Below, one piece after another: positions 45,800 to 55,520 of a DNA stretch of 64,000 bases. The position numbers and the translations under genes were made by a program. Under the pieces are notes generated by a model that did no database searches, was not told where the DNA came from, and was given only the letters and a program-made list of their open reading frames with translations. Origin of the DNA: Periplaneta americana (Eukaryota; Arthropoda; Insecta; Blattodea; Blattidae). How positions within the stretch are numbered: position 1 is the stretch's first letter; each line of letters begins with the position of its first letter. The stretch spans positions 20,789,208-20,853,207 of the forward strand of contig NC_091120.1 in the NCBI RefSeq assembly GCF_040183065.1, in the 5' to 3' direction.

Positions 45800-47580
45800 C
45801 ACAGTGGTACGGATTGCGATTCTAGCCGGAACAAAATCAATTTTCACATGTTCTCATTTTTATGCGTGTCCTATCTCAAGTTGTTGCTAATGAATCACAG
45901 AATGCTTATTCTATGAGAAAGAAGCTTTGACACTAAACATACGGACGTCACACAATGATGTTGACGAGGATTCCCTTCCGTAACCAGTTTTATTGCTCAG
46001 CCACGCTGAAATAGTGTAAGAAGCAAGCTTGTTTTCTGTGATCTGGGAGTGAAACATTTTGTGATTCTGAAATGGAAAATGAAGAACAAGGTTGGTAGAT
46101 AATTATTATATAAATTTTATGTTCATAATAACTTTGAATTTTTAGAAACGGCATGCTAACTTAACGGCGGGAATGCGATTTTTTAAAACTATTTCTCAAA
46201 GTAAACGTTGACTTATAATAGGAAGAGTCACACAGAGTCACATTTATTTTTATGTCAGAATGTAGGTTTAAGTGTGCACTTTAAGACTTACCTAGTTTCA
46301 TTTGCTCCTACTGACCGCTCTGCATGTGGCTAATTTTTTTCAGACTCGGAACCGCTACCGGTAATTTCGCGCCGTGATGTATTTACAATACTTACCAACA
46401 AAAGTGGCGACTTGAATGAACTATATAGATATGTTTTGAACATATTATGTATTGAAACATGTGATTCTAATAGTGAGAAGTGCATTCATAATATTTTGAA
46501 AAATATTCGAAATAATTTTAACAGACGTTGGATGCAGTGTCACCGTAAAAAGGATTATTTTCTAAAAAAACATTGTTCTTGGCAGGTCAGAGGCAACAAC
46601 AAAGATATTTTTGAAGCTAGAAAACAGGGGATTATTTCTAGATTTCGCTCTAAATTAGGTCTTCTTATTGACAAACCGAAATCTGGTGGCCCTGGGACAT
46701 CAAATGATGGAAATATAGCACGTTGGTTTTTTTGAAAACCCACAAATTACAGCCAATATTATGGTAATTAGTAAGACCTCATTCACAGATTTTCTGTAAT
46801 TTTATGCACCATTTCATGTGGGTATTCAATTGAGGCGTTTGAGAAGTACACCAATGATACAGCCCATTTATATGTACAATAGATATATCCATGGTACTAC
46901 ATGCCATCCAGCATGCATAAAATACTTACACATGTAGAAAAAATTACAGAAACTGCGATACTTCCTATTGGGATGTTATCTGAAGACGCTCAAGAGGCAA
47001 GACACGAACATTTACAAAAGTACAGGTTAGACCACGCTAGGAAGTGTCCTCGTGAGAGAAACTTAGATGTCCTACACATGTTGTTAGTGTCTTCTGATCC
47101 CATCACATCCCAGATCAATCGACATCCAAATACAAGAAAATCAAAAATGTAATTTGAGGTAATTAAACTGCTACAAGTACTAGCTGCGAGTGCCAACAAC
47201 AGCACTGCTCAACTGCAACCCCAACATGAGGACGACACTAGCGCTAGTGGTTCAGACACTTCTGGAGATACAACAGACGCTTCAGATTTCTAAACATGAG
47301 TCATAAAATTTACTACATATATTACTTTTCTCTTCATAGTAGTCTGTAAAATAATTTCTATTTACTTTAATTTTTTATTTGCATTAGTTGTATGCAATTT
47401 CTATTACTTTACGATTCTTTTTTAATAAATAGGCATTCTATATTAAAATAATAATTCTCATACAAATATTTCATCAAATGTCATAATAATTTACCTTCAT
47501 TTTGCTATTTTCAACGATTCGAAAGGAATTTATCAATATTAGATTTTGTTCCGGCTAGAATCGCAATCCGTCCCACTGTG
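45800..47580 (+). mobile_element. Transib DNA transposon (1,781 bp, internally deleted)
   Basis: Both ends are 39-bp inverted repeats with a single mismatch. They begin CACAGTGGTACGG (left) and CACAGTGGGACGG (right, inverted) and end CCGGAACAAAATC. The 5-bp duplication CAGTG flanks the element (45795-45799, 47581-47585). Excising the element and one CAGTG restores the mariner reading frame (...VIAAQ|CAFRRR). CACAGTG is the heptamer of V(D)J recombination signals, and an ACAAAATC block starts 24 bp further in. This is the known architecture of Transib TIRs, which resemble the 23-bp-spacer signal. The coding content, listed separately, is Transib/RAG1-like. At 1.8 kb it is shorter than autonomous Transibs. 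The near-identical TIRs suggest fairly recent mobilisation in trans. Confidence 0.9.
46072..47293 (+). pseudogene. Transib (RAG1-related) transposase, decayed and internally deleted
   Basis: A short first exon 46072-46090 (MENEEQ plus one base) and a GT-AG intron 46091-46343 join in frame to DSEPLPVISRRDVF in exon 2. The N-terminal part is basic and Cys-containing. The product then jumps to LGLLIDKPKSGGPGTSNDGN and ARWFF, breaks by one extra T in a 7-T run at about 46727-46733, and later resumes. IYPWYYMPSSMHKILTHVEK and AILPIGMLSEDAQEARHEHL follow, and NLDVLHMLLVSSDPI ends the block. The HKxLxHxxxI...IGxxSExxxE pattern is that of Transib and of RAG1 around its third catalytic Glu, here conserved. 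The region with the two catalytic Asp residues is missing. In-frame stops lie at 46880 and 47150. The same frame then runs to an acidic end at 47291. The RAG1 relation is established family knowledge; the alignment is mine. Confidence 0.85.
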
Positions 47581-48281
47581 CAGTGTGCTTTTCGGAGACG
47601 TTTCCAGATTCCCCCTCGTGGGGGAGTTCCAGATCGGAAAAGCATTAACTAGTGGGTATCAAACTTTAGAGAAAGTGGTGACTTGATTAAAAAGGGAGGA
47701 GGAAGGCCACGCAGCGTTCGGACTCCAGAAAACATTAATACAGTAAGGCGTTCATTTCAGCAGTCTCCAAAGAGATCTGCTAGAAAACACGCTAGAACTC
47801 TTCAGTTATCTGATCGGAGTGTGCGTCGAATTTTGCACCATGACTTGCGATTTCAACCCTACAAGATGGTCGTTGTTCAAGAATTGTTTTAACACGATTA
47901 TGAAAATCGTGTGAGGTCGCTTAATTTCTTCACGTGACGACGTTCCCTGGCCAGCACGATCACCAGACCTTGCACCCTGGGGGCACTTAAGGCTGAGGTG
48001 TTCAAACATCGGCCGAGAACTTTGCCAGACCTACGAAATGCAATACAGGAAGAAATTGGTCTTATTCCTCAAGAAATGCTAGTTAGAGTGATGGAGAATT
48101 TCCGAAGTCGCATTCAACAATGCATTGATAGTGAAGGACACCACTTGAGAGACACGTTATTCAAAAAATGAAAAATTCCCACTGTTAAGATACCATTCAT
48201 ATTAATAAAGTTTCCTTATTTTGATATATCTGTTTTTTATTTAAACTTTAAATTAGGGAGGATGTTTTGCCGCACCCTTTA

Positions 48282-48647
48282 CAATCCAGGATTCAACGTT
48301 AGGGTTTCTTAGTAACCATACTATAGCAACTTAACATCAACAAGAATTGTTGTAATTGCCATTTTAGTCACTTAAATAATGCAGAAAGGAAGCTAAATAT
48401 ATAAGATTTTTCTTACACCAGAAGATAATGGAGAAGCGACAAAATATAGATCCACTATAGACTTACTGCTGGAGAATTCAAGAAAGTTATACGAAACAAC
48501 GTATAAACGATTTAATAGAACCTTGGAAGAAGAAGAAAAAGAAGAAGAGGCCGGAAATGTATGTAGCACTCAGTCCAGCCCACATCATGACGTAGGGTGG
48601 ATTTCTCTCCACTTCTTTACCTCCAAAAGACGATGTATAAGATTATT
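48282..48647. other. No gene; short GAA-rich tract
   Basis: GAAGAAGAAG-type purine sequence at about 48525-48555 is the only irregularity seen. Confidence 0.4.
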
Positions 48648-49665
48648 CAAAAGTAAGTTCCCATTTTGAAAGGTGGCTATATATTTTTTTAAATAATAAT
48701 AATAACCTTTCTGTTATATATTTTGTTACAATAACGCCACAGAAATAGAAAAATAAAAATAAATAAATAAAAAATTATTTGATTAACAATATTTTCACCG
48801 TTACAATTACACATATATAAAAACTAAATATAAACATTTACATAGAGATAAAAAATTTTATAGGAGAAAAAGTTCGTCCAAAGGGCTGGACTCTGGAAGA
48901 GTACCCAAAACGCTCATTGCATTTGAAATGGTAATCTGTCAAATTTTTAGATTACACAAAAATAAAAACGCCAATTTGTTCGTAAAGAAATGAGATTATA
49001 TTAAAACCGGAAAAAATTAAATATGGCCACCATCGTTTTTTTCAATAAGAAATAGTCTTTCTTCTATGCTATAAACGGCATTAGTAAGCACATTCCTAGG
49101 GATGTTTTCAATGACATCCGATATTGACTGTTTCAGTTCCTCACGTGTAGTAGGTCCACTAAGAAATATCTTTTCTTTTAGACAACCCCATAACCAGTAG
49201 TCAGCTGGATTATGTCTGGTGACCTAGAAGGCCAACTGTTCGGAAAATGCCTACTAATTACACGATCGCCAAATGTGTTGCGCAATAGTGTTTTTACATT
49301 GTTGTGTATGTGAGTTGGAGCGCCGTCTTGCATTAAAACAATGTTTTCGATTTCATGATTCTGTAACGCTGATATTAAAAAATCTTGCAACATTTGAAAA
49401 TATCGCTGCCTGGTTACCGTCACTGTTTTTGCTTGTCCGTTTTCAATTTCTTTATAGAAATACGGCCCTATTTTGAAATGTGTCGTAAAATCACACCAGA
49501 CAATAATCTTGATATCATATAAAGGTAAAACCATTGTAAAATTATTACAATTACTCTCCTACAACTGCTGTCAGTATTCTGAACAATTATTGTTTATACA
49601 CGAGTGACACAGTTACCATAGCAACGAAACACGCATAGATAAAAAAAAACACACAGCCTATTCCA
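48648..49665 (-). mobile_element. mariner-like element with frameshifted transposase
   Basis: The left terminus ATTCAAAAGTAAGTTCCCA matches, inverted, the right end of the related copy at 61877. Minus-strand coding: QDFLISALQNHEIENIVLMQ then DGAPTHIHNNVKT (49178-49534), followed by SWPSRSPDI. MQDGAPTH and WPSRSPD are the second and third catalytic-Asp blocks. After a frameshift the C-terminal part LKEKIFLSGPTTREELKQSI with an IEKNDGG end is readable down to about 49022. Similarity to the second copy continues to about 49665, but the right terminus is lost. Confidence 0.8.
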
Positions 49666-50487
49666 CAAAGGTGTGATTCTACTGCACATTATTAATAAGT
49701 TATTAGTAAAAGTTCTTGTATATTATGAAGTTGCAACTTCAATGTACAGCAGTATAGTACTAGTTAAAAATATTATTAGTGGCATCGTAAAACTGTATGA
49801 CGAAGGAACGGAGGAATGGCTATTTGCCGTGACTAACGAGAAAGACAGGCTACGGCGTGACGTCACATTCATAGTCATAACATGGCCAACATTGAACAAG
49901 TTTATATATAAAAGCACGTTTAACATGAGTTCAATATAGCAATTCTTTTGTTTTTTTAGAACTTTGAGCATGTCTTTATATTAGGCGATTGTCAAGATGG
50001 CCATGACTAGACCATAATAACCATGTGACTCCGATTCGTGCCGAAAGCCACGCTGTTTGCCACATGACGTCATATTTTGAATTAGCTTACGTCCACATCC
50101 TTGGTAATAAATTATTATTTCAGATTAGAAAAAGGTTTGCTATCATTCCTACAATATCTATCCGAATTATTTTATCAGGAATACTTTATCATGAATTTGT
50201 CAAAATTTAAACGTAAAATTCCACTTGCCTCGACTGTCGCTAGGAAGGTTCCATTATGCTAGCATTGCAGGCAACTAGTCAACCTTTTAATGCTTTTGTT
50301 AGCAGGTTTGACAAACTGTGAGTGGACCTGCAAGTACATTGTGCATAGTGCTCTCTCCCTTCCCCCCGTGCTTTCTCACTTGCTCCTCCCCAAGACAACC
50401 ACCGCTCACGTAGTAACTCGGTCAGGGTTTCCGTTCGATTTGTCAATCTATAGCCGATAACGATTTACTTCGATTCGTTGTATGTTC

Positions 50488-50527
<40 letters not shown>

Positions 50528-50763
50528 GTTAGTGAAAAGTCCTTCTACTTCAAGTGCACTTAACCTAAAACGCTCATTGCACTCAATTACAGAGTCAAAA
50601 TGGAAATTTATTCTTCCTTTGTATGCACGGATATCCTCCCTTACTACACATTTCAGTCAACTATTTCCTTGAAAGTTCACCGTTATTTGAAGCTATCAAT
50701 ATTCCTTCAGTTGTAGAGAAATCTGTAGACTGCAAATTACAACACACTGACTAATATTAATAC
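49666..50763. other. No gene recognised; (AT)n at ~50491-50523
   Basis: A pure TATATA run of about 33 bp lies at 50491-50523. The remainder shows no coding motif, tRNA-like block or clear terminal repeat. Confidence 0.4.
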
Positions 50764-51748
50764 TGTAAATTTTATTAGTAACAACAATGTAATTTATTCG
50801 TCACAACAATAATTCCTTTCTACAATTCACCTTAAACGCTCTCGTCAACAATTGGATCTTCACTCAACACAGTATTCGTTATTGCACTCCACCGACGACA
50901 ATGACAATTTACTTGGACTATTACGCACAACAATGAACTGTTAATCTTAACTAATATTTACAAAGCACTATTTACAAATCAGAACTACCAGTTCTCAGTT
51001 CACAGTTCTTCTATCTCAGTCACTCGAGTTCACGGTATCTCGAACCACAGACCTTCAAAGACAGTTCACTGTACTCGAACTCGGGTCCCTCCAACTGCGG
51101 TCCACTGCACTCGAACTCAGTTCCCTCCAACTGCGGTCCACTGCACTCGAACTCAGGCCTTCGGATGCTGACGCAGATGCGGGCGCACACTCGAGTCGAA
51201 CTCCGGCTGGCTTGCTTGCTCTGGCTTACTCACTGACTGAATAACTGAAAACTGGAAACTGCTGTCGTTCCTTCGCGACCGTAATTTATAACCACAGCGA
51301 CGTAGCCTCGAAAATTCGCGAGTCTTCCACTTCGACGGATTTCTGGAATAGTCGGGAAGGTCGTTCCACATTCACTGCGTTAAGTAGCAGCTGCGCGCGC
51401 AGCCTCCCCTCGCGTATAGGCCCCTTTCCCCTTTCCCCGTGAAGCCCGCGCGCCATCCCAAAGTGCTCCGCGCGATCTTCTCTCTTGCGGGACGCTGGTC
51501 GTGAGTTCGAATCTCACGTCGCTGTCACATTGCTCCCTCCTTAGGGCTGCTCGTCCCGGGCAGTCCCTTGGTAGGCTGCTAATCGGTCCAGATGCACCAC
51601 CATCATCTTCCCTCGAGGTTGTCGCTGGATGCGGTACACCACGTCGTTGATCCGGGTCACCACGCGGTATGGTCCATCCCAGGCACGCTGCAGCTTTGGT
51701 GATTTCCCTTTGGTCCTGGTAGGTCGATACAGCCACGTCGCTGTCACA
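50764..51748 (-). mobile_element. Ty3/gypsy LTR retrotransposon remnant: LTR plus integrase end
   Basis: On the minus strand the order is 15 bp of LTR start, the integrase C-terminus, a polypurine tract (AAGGAGGGAGCAA), and a 766-bp LTR at 50764-51529 starting TGTGACAGCGACGTG and ending TTTACA. ATAC flanks the whole (50760-50763 and 51749-51752), a 4-bp duplication. The same TGTGACAGCGACGTG string sits at both the LTR start and the outer border. The internal region was therefore probably lost by a deletion between two such strings. The LTR is GC-rich and holds ~38-bp tandem repeats (CCCTCCAACTGCGGTCCACT) at about 51085-51150. Confidence 0.8.
51541..51747 (-). pseudogene. Gypsy integrase C-terminal fragment
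   Basis: Reads TATWLYRPTRTKGKSPKLQ, WDGPYRVVTRINDVVYRIQR and KMMVVHLDRLAAYQG. This is the GPY/F module of Ty3/gypsy integrases: an xWDGPYxVxxxxxDVVYRI pattern followed by VVHxDRLxxY. Only about 68 residues remain. The catalytic core, RT and gag are absent. It lies directly before the polypurine tract and LTR. Confidence 0.85.
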
Positions 51749-51966
51749 ATACTTACGTAGAACAGAACAATGAAAAATCGTTTGTACTGTTATAAGTATG
51801 AAATAATAAAGTATAAATTTAAATCATTTTTGTGGAACACAATTCTAGAAATAACTATTAGTTACAGCTTACTTGTATTAGACCAGTGATCGCCAAAAGC
51901 TGTGTAGCGACACATGCCCCTGTCTCCACTCAAGCGTAACCATGACATCATATCCCCACCTTCTCA

Positions 51967-52486
51967 GCATATTCCGAATCTCACCGGTCCGGTGGCATCA
52001 ATGACGTCACGTTGCAGCGAAATAAGGAACAAAACTGCTGGAAGTATCGATGCTGTCATGGCGACTGTACAAGTTGTTGTCTGTGCTACGCTAGCAAAAT
52101 TTTGTGAAATTTCCGTACTGCCGTCTCGTTCAAAGAAAAGATAGCATAAACAATTTATTTCTTGAACCGGTAGTAATAACTGGTCCGTTGACATGTTCGC
52201 TCATAAGCCATTAACATATTGTTTTTACGTTGTGCTCATTACAAACAATACAGCAGAACTAAAGCAGAACACACCGCCATGACACAACAGTGCACGATGT
52301 TATTCGTCTGCTAATTCCCGCCCTATAGAACAACCAATCAGATTCACTGATGGCGGCTGCCACCACCTCTGCAAGTTGATGGCACCGGTGCGACACCGGT
52401 GGAGCATCAATGACGTCATCGGTGGAATTCGGAACACCGTGATGCCATCGGATTGCTCACCGGTGAGATTCGGAATACGCTCTCTG
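51967..52486. mobile_element. GC-rich MITE (~520 bp)
   Basis: The left GCATATTCCGAATCTCACCG and the right, inverted GCGTATTCCGAATCTCACCG, are followed by mirrored or repeated CACCGGT words and ATCAATGACGTCA on both sides. No coding sequence. TCTC-like flanks are not a convincing duplication. Superfamily unknown. Confidence 0.65.
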
Positions 52487-52779
52487 TTTACAGCCATCAC
52501 TTCGATATAAGTAAAGACATTTATCAGCAGCGGACGTACGCATGAAATGTTACAAGTGTGTAGGATAATATGTTTCGATGTCTTTTCGAAAACAGATAGT
52601 AAGTAAAAACTTAATTTTAAGGAGCATGGAAGGAAAAGTATTTATTTTGTGCAGATGGCAAAAATATGAGATAGTTTGTTGTAAAATTTTAAATGAAGTA
52701 TAAAAGAACAATGTAGGCTACGTTGTCATTATTTTTCTTGTTATGAAGACTACCACGCCCTTACCTGTAACTTGAATAA

Positions 52780-53480
52780 TAAACGAACAATAAAAAGTAA
52801 CGGCTTCTATGCCTTAATCGGGGTAAAATACTTCGACGTTTTTTTCGACGTATGTAGTGTAATTTGTATATTTCGTTAATAAATCGTCGTCGTCGTCTTC
52901 CTAACAAGTATTAGGCCAAGTGGCCTGTTACGGTCTCAAACTAGAATTTTCAGTCCATCTCTTCTTTGGACGGCCTAGAGATCTTTTGCCATACGGATGG
53001 TAATGAAACAGTGCTTTTGGAATTCTGCATCGATTCATTCGTTCGAGATGACCCTTCCACTGAAGTTGATATTTGCTGATGAACTGCATAATGGGTTCTA
53101 TTTGAAGTTCTTGCATTATGTCCTCATTCTTTTTATGATCCCAGCGAGTATATCCAGCTGTTGCTCTCATGAACCTCATCTCACTTGCTGTTATTCTACT
53201 GACTTCATCCGAGGCTTCTGTTGAGACTTGAAAGCAATGTGAAAATGACGCTCAACGGGCTGCTAGCCCAGAGAGGTTCTTCGTTAATAAATAAACAATA
53301 AAAAGTATTGGCTTCTATATTTTAATCGGTGTAAAATACTTCCACTTTTTTTTCTATGTATGAGTGTAATTTGAATATTTCATTAATAAATAAACAATAA
53401 AAAATATCGGCTTCTATGTCTTAATCGGAGTAGAATATTTCAACATTTTTTTAAGTACGTAGTGTAATTTACAACTTCGT
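52780..53480. repeat. ~99-bp tandem repeat, three units, split by a retroelement
   Basis: The unit TTAATAAATAAACAATAAAA...GGCTTCTAT...TTAATCGG.GTAAAATA...TTTTTTTC occurs with GGCTTCTAT at 52802, 53310 and 53409. The last two are 99 bp apart. The first is separated by an extra 409 bp, accounted for by the insertion at 52885-53279 plus its target duplication. Units are diverged by several substitutions. Confidence 0.75.
52885..53279 (-). mobile_element. 5'-truncated non-LTR retroelement (395 bp), 13-bp TSD
   Basis: TTCGTTAATAAAT flanks it exactly at 52872-52884 and 53280-53292. The minus-strand frame encodes ISKYQLQWKGHLERMNRCRI then PKALFHYHPYGKRSLGRPKK and RWTE. This is the post-RT C-terminus (xWxGHxxRM...GxRSLGRPxxRW) of a non-LTR family different from the abundant one. 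Its 3' tail is (CGT)n on the plus strand at 52885-52896. Confidence 0.85.
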
Positions 53481-55320
53481 GACCAGCCTGGTACGTTTTT
53501 CTAATTTCAAATTACTGCTGATGTAAAGTGCACGCTCTTTCCATGTTAAATAATAAAATAAATTTATGTTATTTTATTAATAATACAAAAATAATTAATA
53601 GGAGGATAAAAAATTAACACGGAAAAAAGTGTGTATAGTTAATAGTAGAAGAATATTATATTGCTTTTGTTTTTTGGTCACAGTCCGTCTCTGCACTGTT
53701 ATTCACTGCATTACCTGAGGAGATACCCACTCCACTCTTCTCCCTGCGATAGTGGTGTGCGGGTTGCATTTCTATTACGTCACAATTTCGTGGTGTTTGG
53801 CAACCATACTTTGTGGAGTAGGATCCTGGTCATCTGTAGGATAACTAGTGATTCGCGTAACAATCTTCATCTACAAGCAGTGAGAATTATAATAAAATAA
53901 GCCGCTACTGCCCTCAACAGCGTGGACCTGCAAATGCGACAGCTTTAGGAATTGAGTCAAACTGCCTGATGTCAAGCTAAAGCGAGGGAGTCCTGCTTAA
54001 TGGACCTACCAATTATTAGGATATACGCAGCAATCCAAGCGTGAACCGTTCGCCTATCCTGTGTTAAAAGTACGATGATGATGATGTTGTGTAGTTGACT
54101 GTTTGATGATGATGTTCGGACAGAATTCCCGGGGCGTTTGTGTTTAGTCGGGGGATGTTTTGTGGGGGATGATAGTGGTAATATTAGCACAACGGGTGCG
54201 ATGGCTGCAGTACCACTAGAGAGTACTGTGCAGTTGCAGTGCGTCGGGGTGTGAAATAGCCCAGGGGATGCATCAAGGGGATGAAGCATGACCTCCCCCT
54301 TATAACCACGCGGGAGACCCTAGAAAGTGTATTTAGTGGTCGGGATATGACATGCCATCAGCTTAGAGTACTCTATTAACAGTAACTAAATCCACTGCTA
54401 TATTTTTTAATAATGACGTGATTTTAGGGGTGGCAATTTATTAACCCTGATGGGAAAATACCCCTCATTTTAAGGGTAGGACGATAATGAAGTGTACCTC
54501 TGCATAAAATATTTGGCCAATTCCATGGAGGTTGCATATTTTTAAATATTATAACTATAAAAATTACCTATAATTTTGATAATACATGGAAAGTAACTTT
54601 TAACATATTATGTAATGTCGCATTAGTTTAACCGTGATGTAAACAAAGTGGAGAAAGAATTATCCCCCACTCAGTTCAAAATTGCGTGCGGGTTAGATAT
54701 GTGGCAGATCTGTATCCACTTGGTGTGCACTCACAAGAAATAGCTTCATTGAGTAAGAACTGCATTTGTGTTTATGTCGGTCAGTGGATTACCCAAACAT
54801 TGCATGGCATACATTACTTTAAATATTAAACTACTAGTCAGTATTTTCTAATAGTGCCATACATTTAGGGATGACAATTTCATTAGCCATGATAAGCAAA
54901 TGCCCCTCTTTTCTAAGAAAGGAAGTTTTAAGTACTGTAAATTACATCACAAAATAGTAGTTATTTATGTATCAAGACTATTATGTTGACTATTTCGTTT
55001 ATATGACGTCATTCCATTTTCGACCAATGAAGTGTAATGCAATTTTGAATTCAAACCAATCACAGTCAGACATAGCGATAATTTCTGCAGCTAGATTTAT
55101 CGCTATCAATTTATCGCATAGTCATTCTTTTGTTTAGTCAGTATCGCCAACTGTTTCCCCGTAAATCGATGAGTATGAATCCATTAATATGCATCTACAC
55201 CAGTCTTGCGATGGAGACTAATATTTGCGGGCGAGAGCTATTTTATGCCCGCTGCGCGCGCGCGGAGCTCTTTTACCTGTAAACATTGCTAAAGGATGTA
55301 CAGATCTTAGAACACAGCGC
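53481..55320. other. No gene recognised; old direct repeat
   Basis: Two diverged ~130-bp direct copies are seen at about 54360-54500 and 54803-54940 (shared TTTAGGG.TG.CAATTT, AACCCTGAT/AGCCATGAT and ATGCCCCTC-like words). A short (GAT)n lies at about 54074-54088. The open frames here have no recognised motif. Confidence 0.35.
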
Positions 55321-55323
55321 ATC

Positions 55324-55520
55324 ATGACGGAACGGAAGCGCTTAAAGCTTTCAAGTAAGAGTGGAAGATACAATATTTATGCTTCGAACATGGTGATGAA
55401 GTCCAGTGTTTGTTGTGTAAAAGAAATATCATTTGCAAAAAAAGCAACATAAAACGGCATTATGAGACGCAACATGAAAAAAATATAGGCAATATTCAGG
55501 AGAAAAGAGAAATAAATTGA
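55324..55520 (+). pseudogene. BED/C2H2 zinc-finger fragment, TE-derived
   Basis: An ATG frame begins MTERKRLKLSSKSGRYNIYA. After a frameshift, another frame reads GDEVQCLLCKRNIICKKSN then IKRHYETQHEKNIG. The C-x2-C...H-x4-H pattern with KRHYETQH resembles the N-terminal finger of ZBED/GTF2IRD2-like proteins, which derive from hAT transposases. No transposase core follows before the stop. Probably a transposon relic. Confidence 0.5.

Larger units (their letters stand above)
45485..48279 (+). mobile_element. mariner-type element interrupted by Transib
   Basis: The termini AAAGGTGCGGCAAAACATCC and, inverted, AAGGGTGCGGCAAAACATCC are each next to TA (45483-45484, 48280-48281). The plus-strand transposase is readable in pieces. 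A start near 45720 (WTGEERAYAMVSFLVSGNS) is cut by Transib and continues at 47586 as CAFRRRFQIP. The second piece, GRPRSVRTPENINTVRRSF with SVRRILHHDLRFQPYKMVVV (47683-47892), is an HTH and linker region. The C-terminal end FKHRPRTLPDLRNAIQEEIG (about 47998-48170) follows a deletion of the catalytic core. It belongs to the same family as 29931-30622. Confidence 0.85.

Noticed and set aside
51380-51736. 118-aa frame overlapping the gypsy integrase
   Set aside because: Alternate frame of the integrase fragment and LTR. The real frame is 51541-51747.
53972-54289. 105-aa minus-strand frame
   Set aside because: Composition follows a local (GAT)n and GC change. No motif and no splice support.
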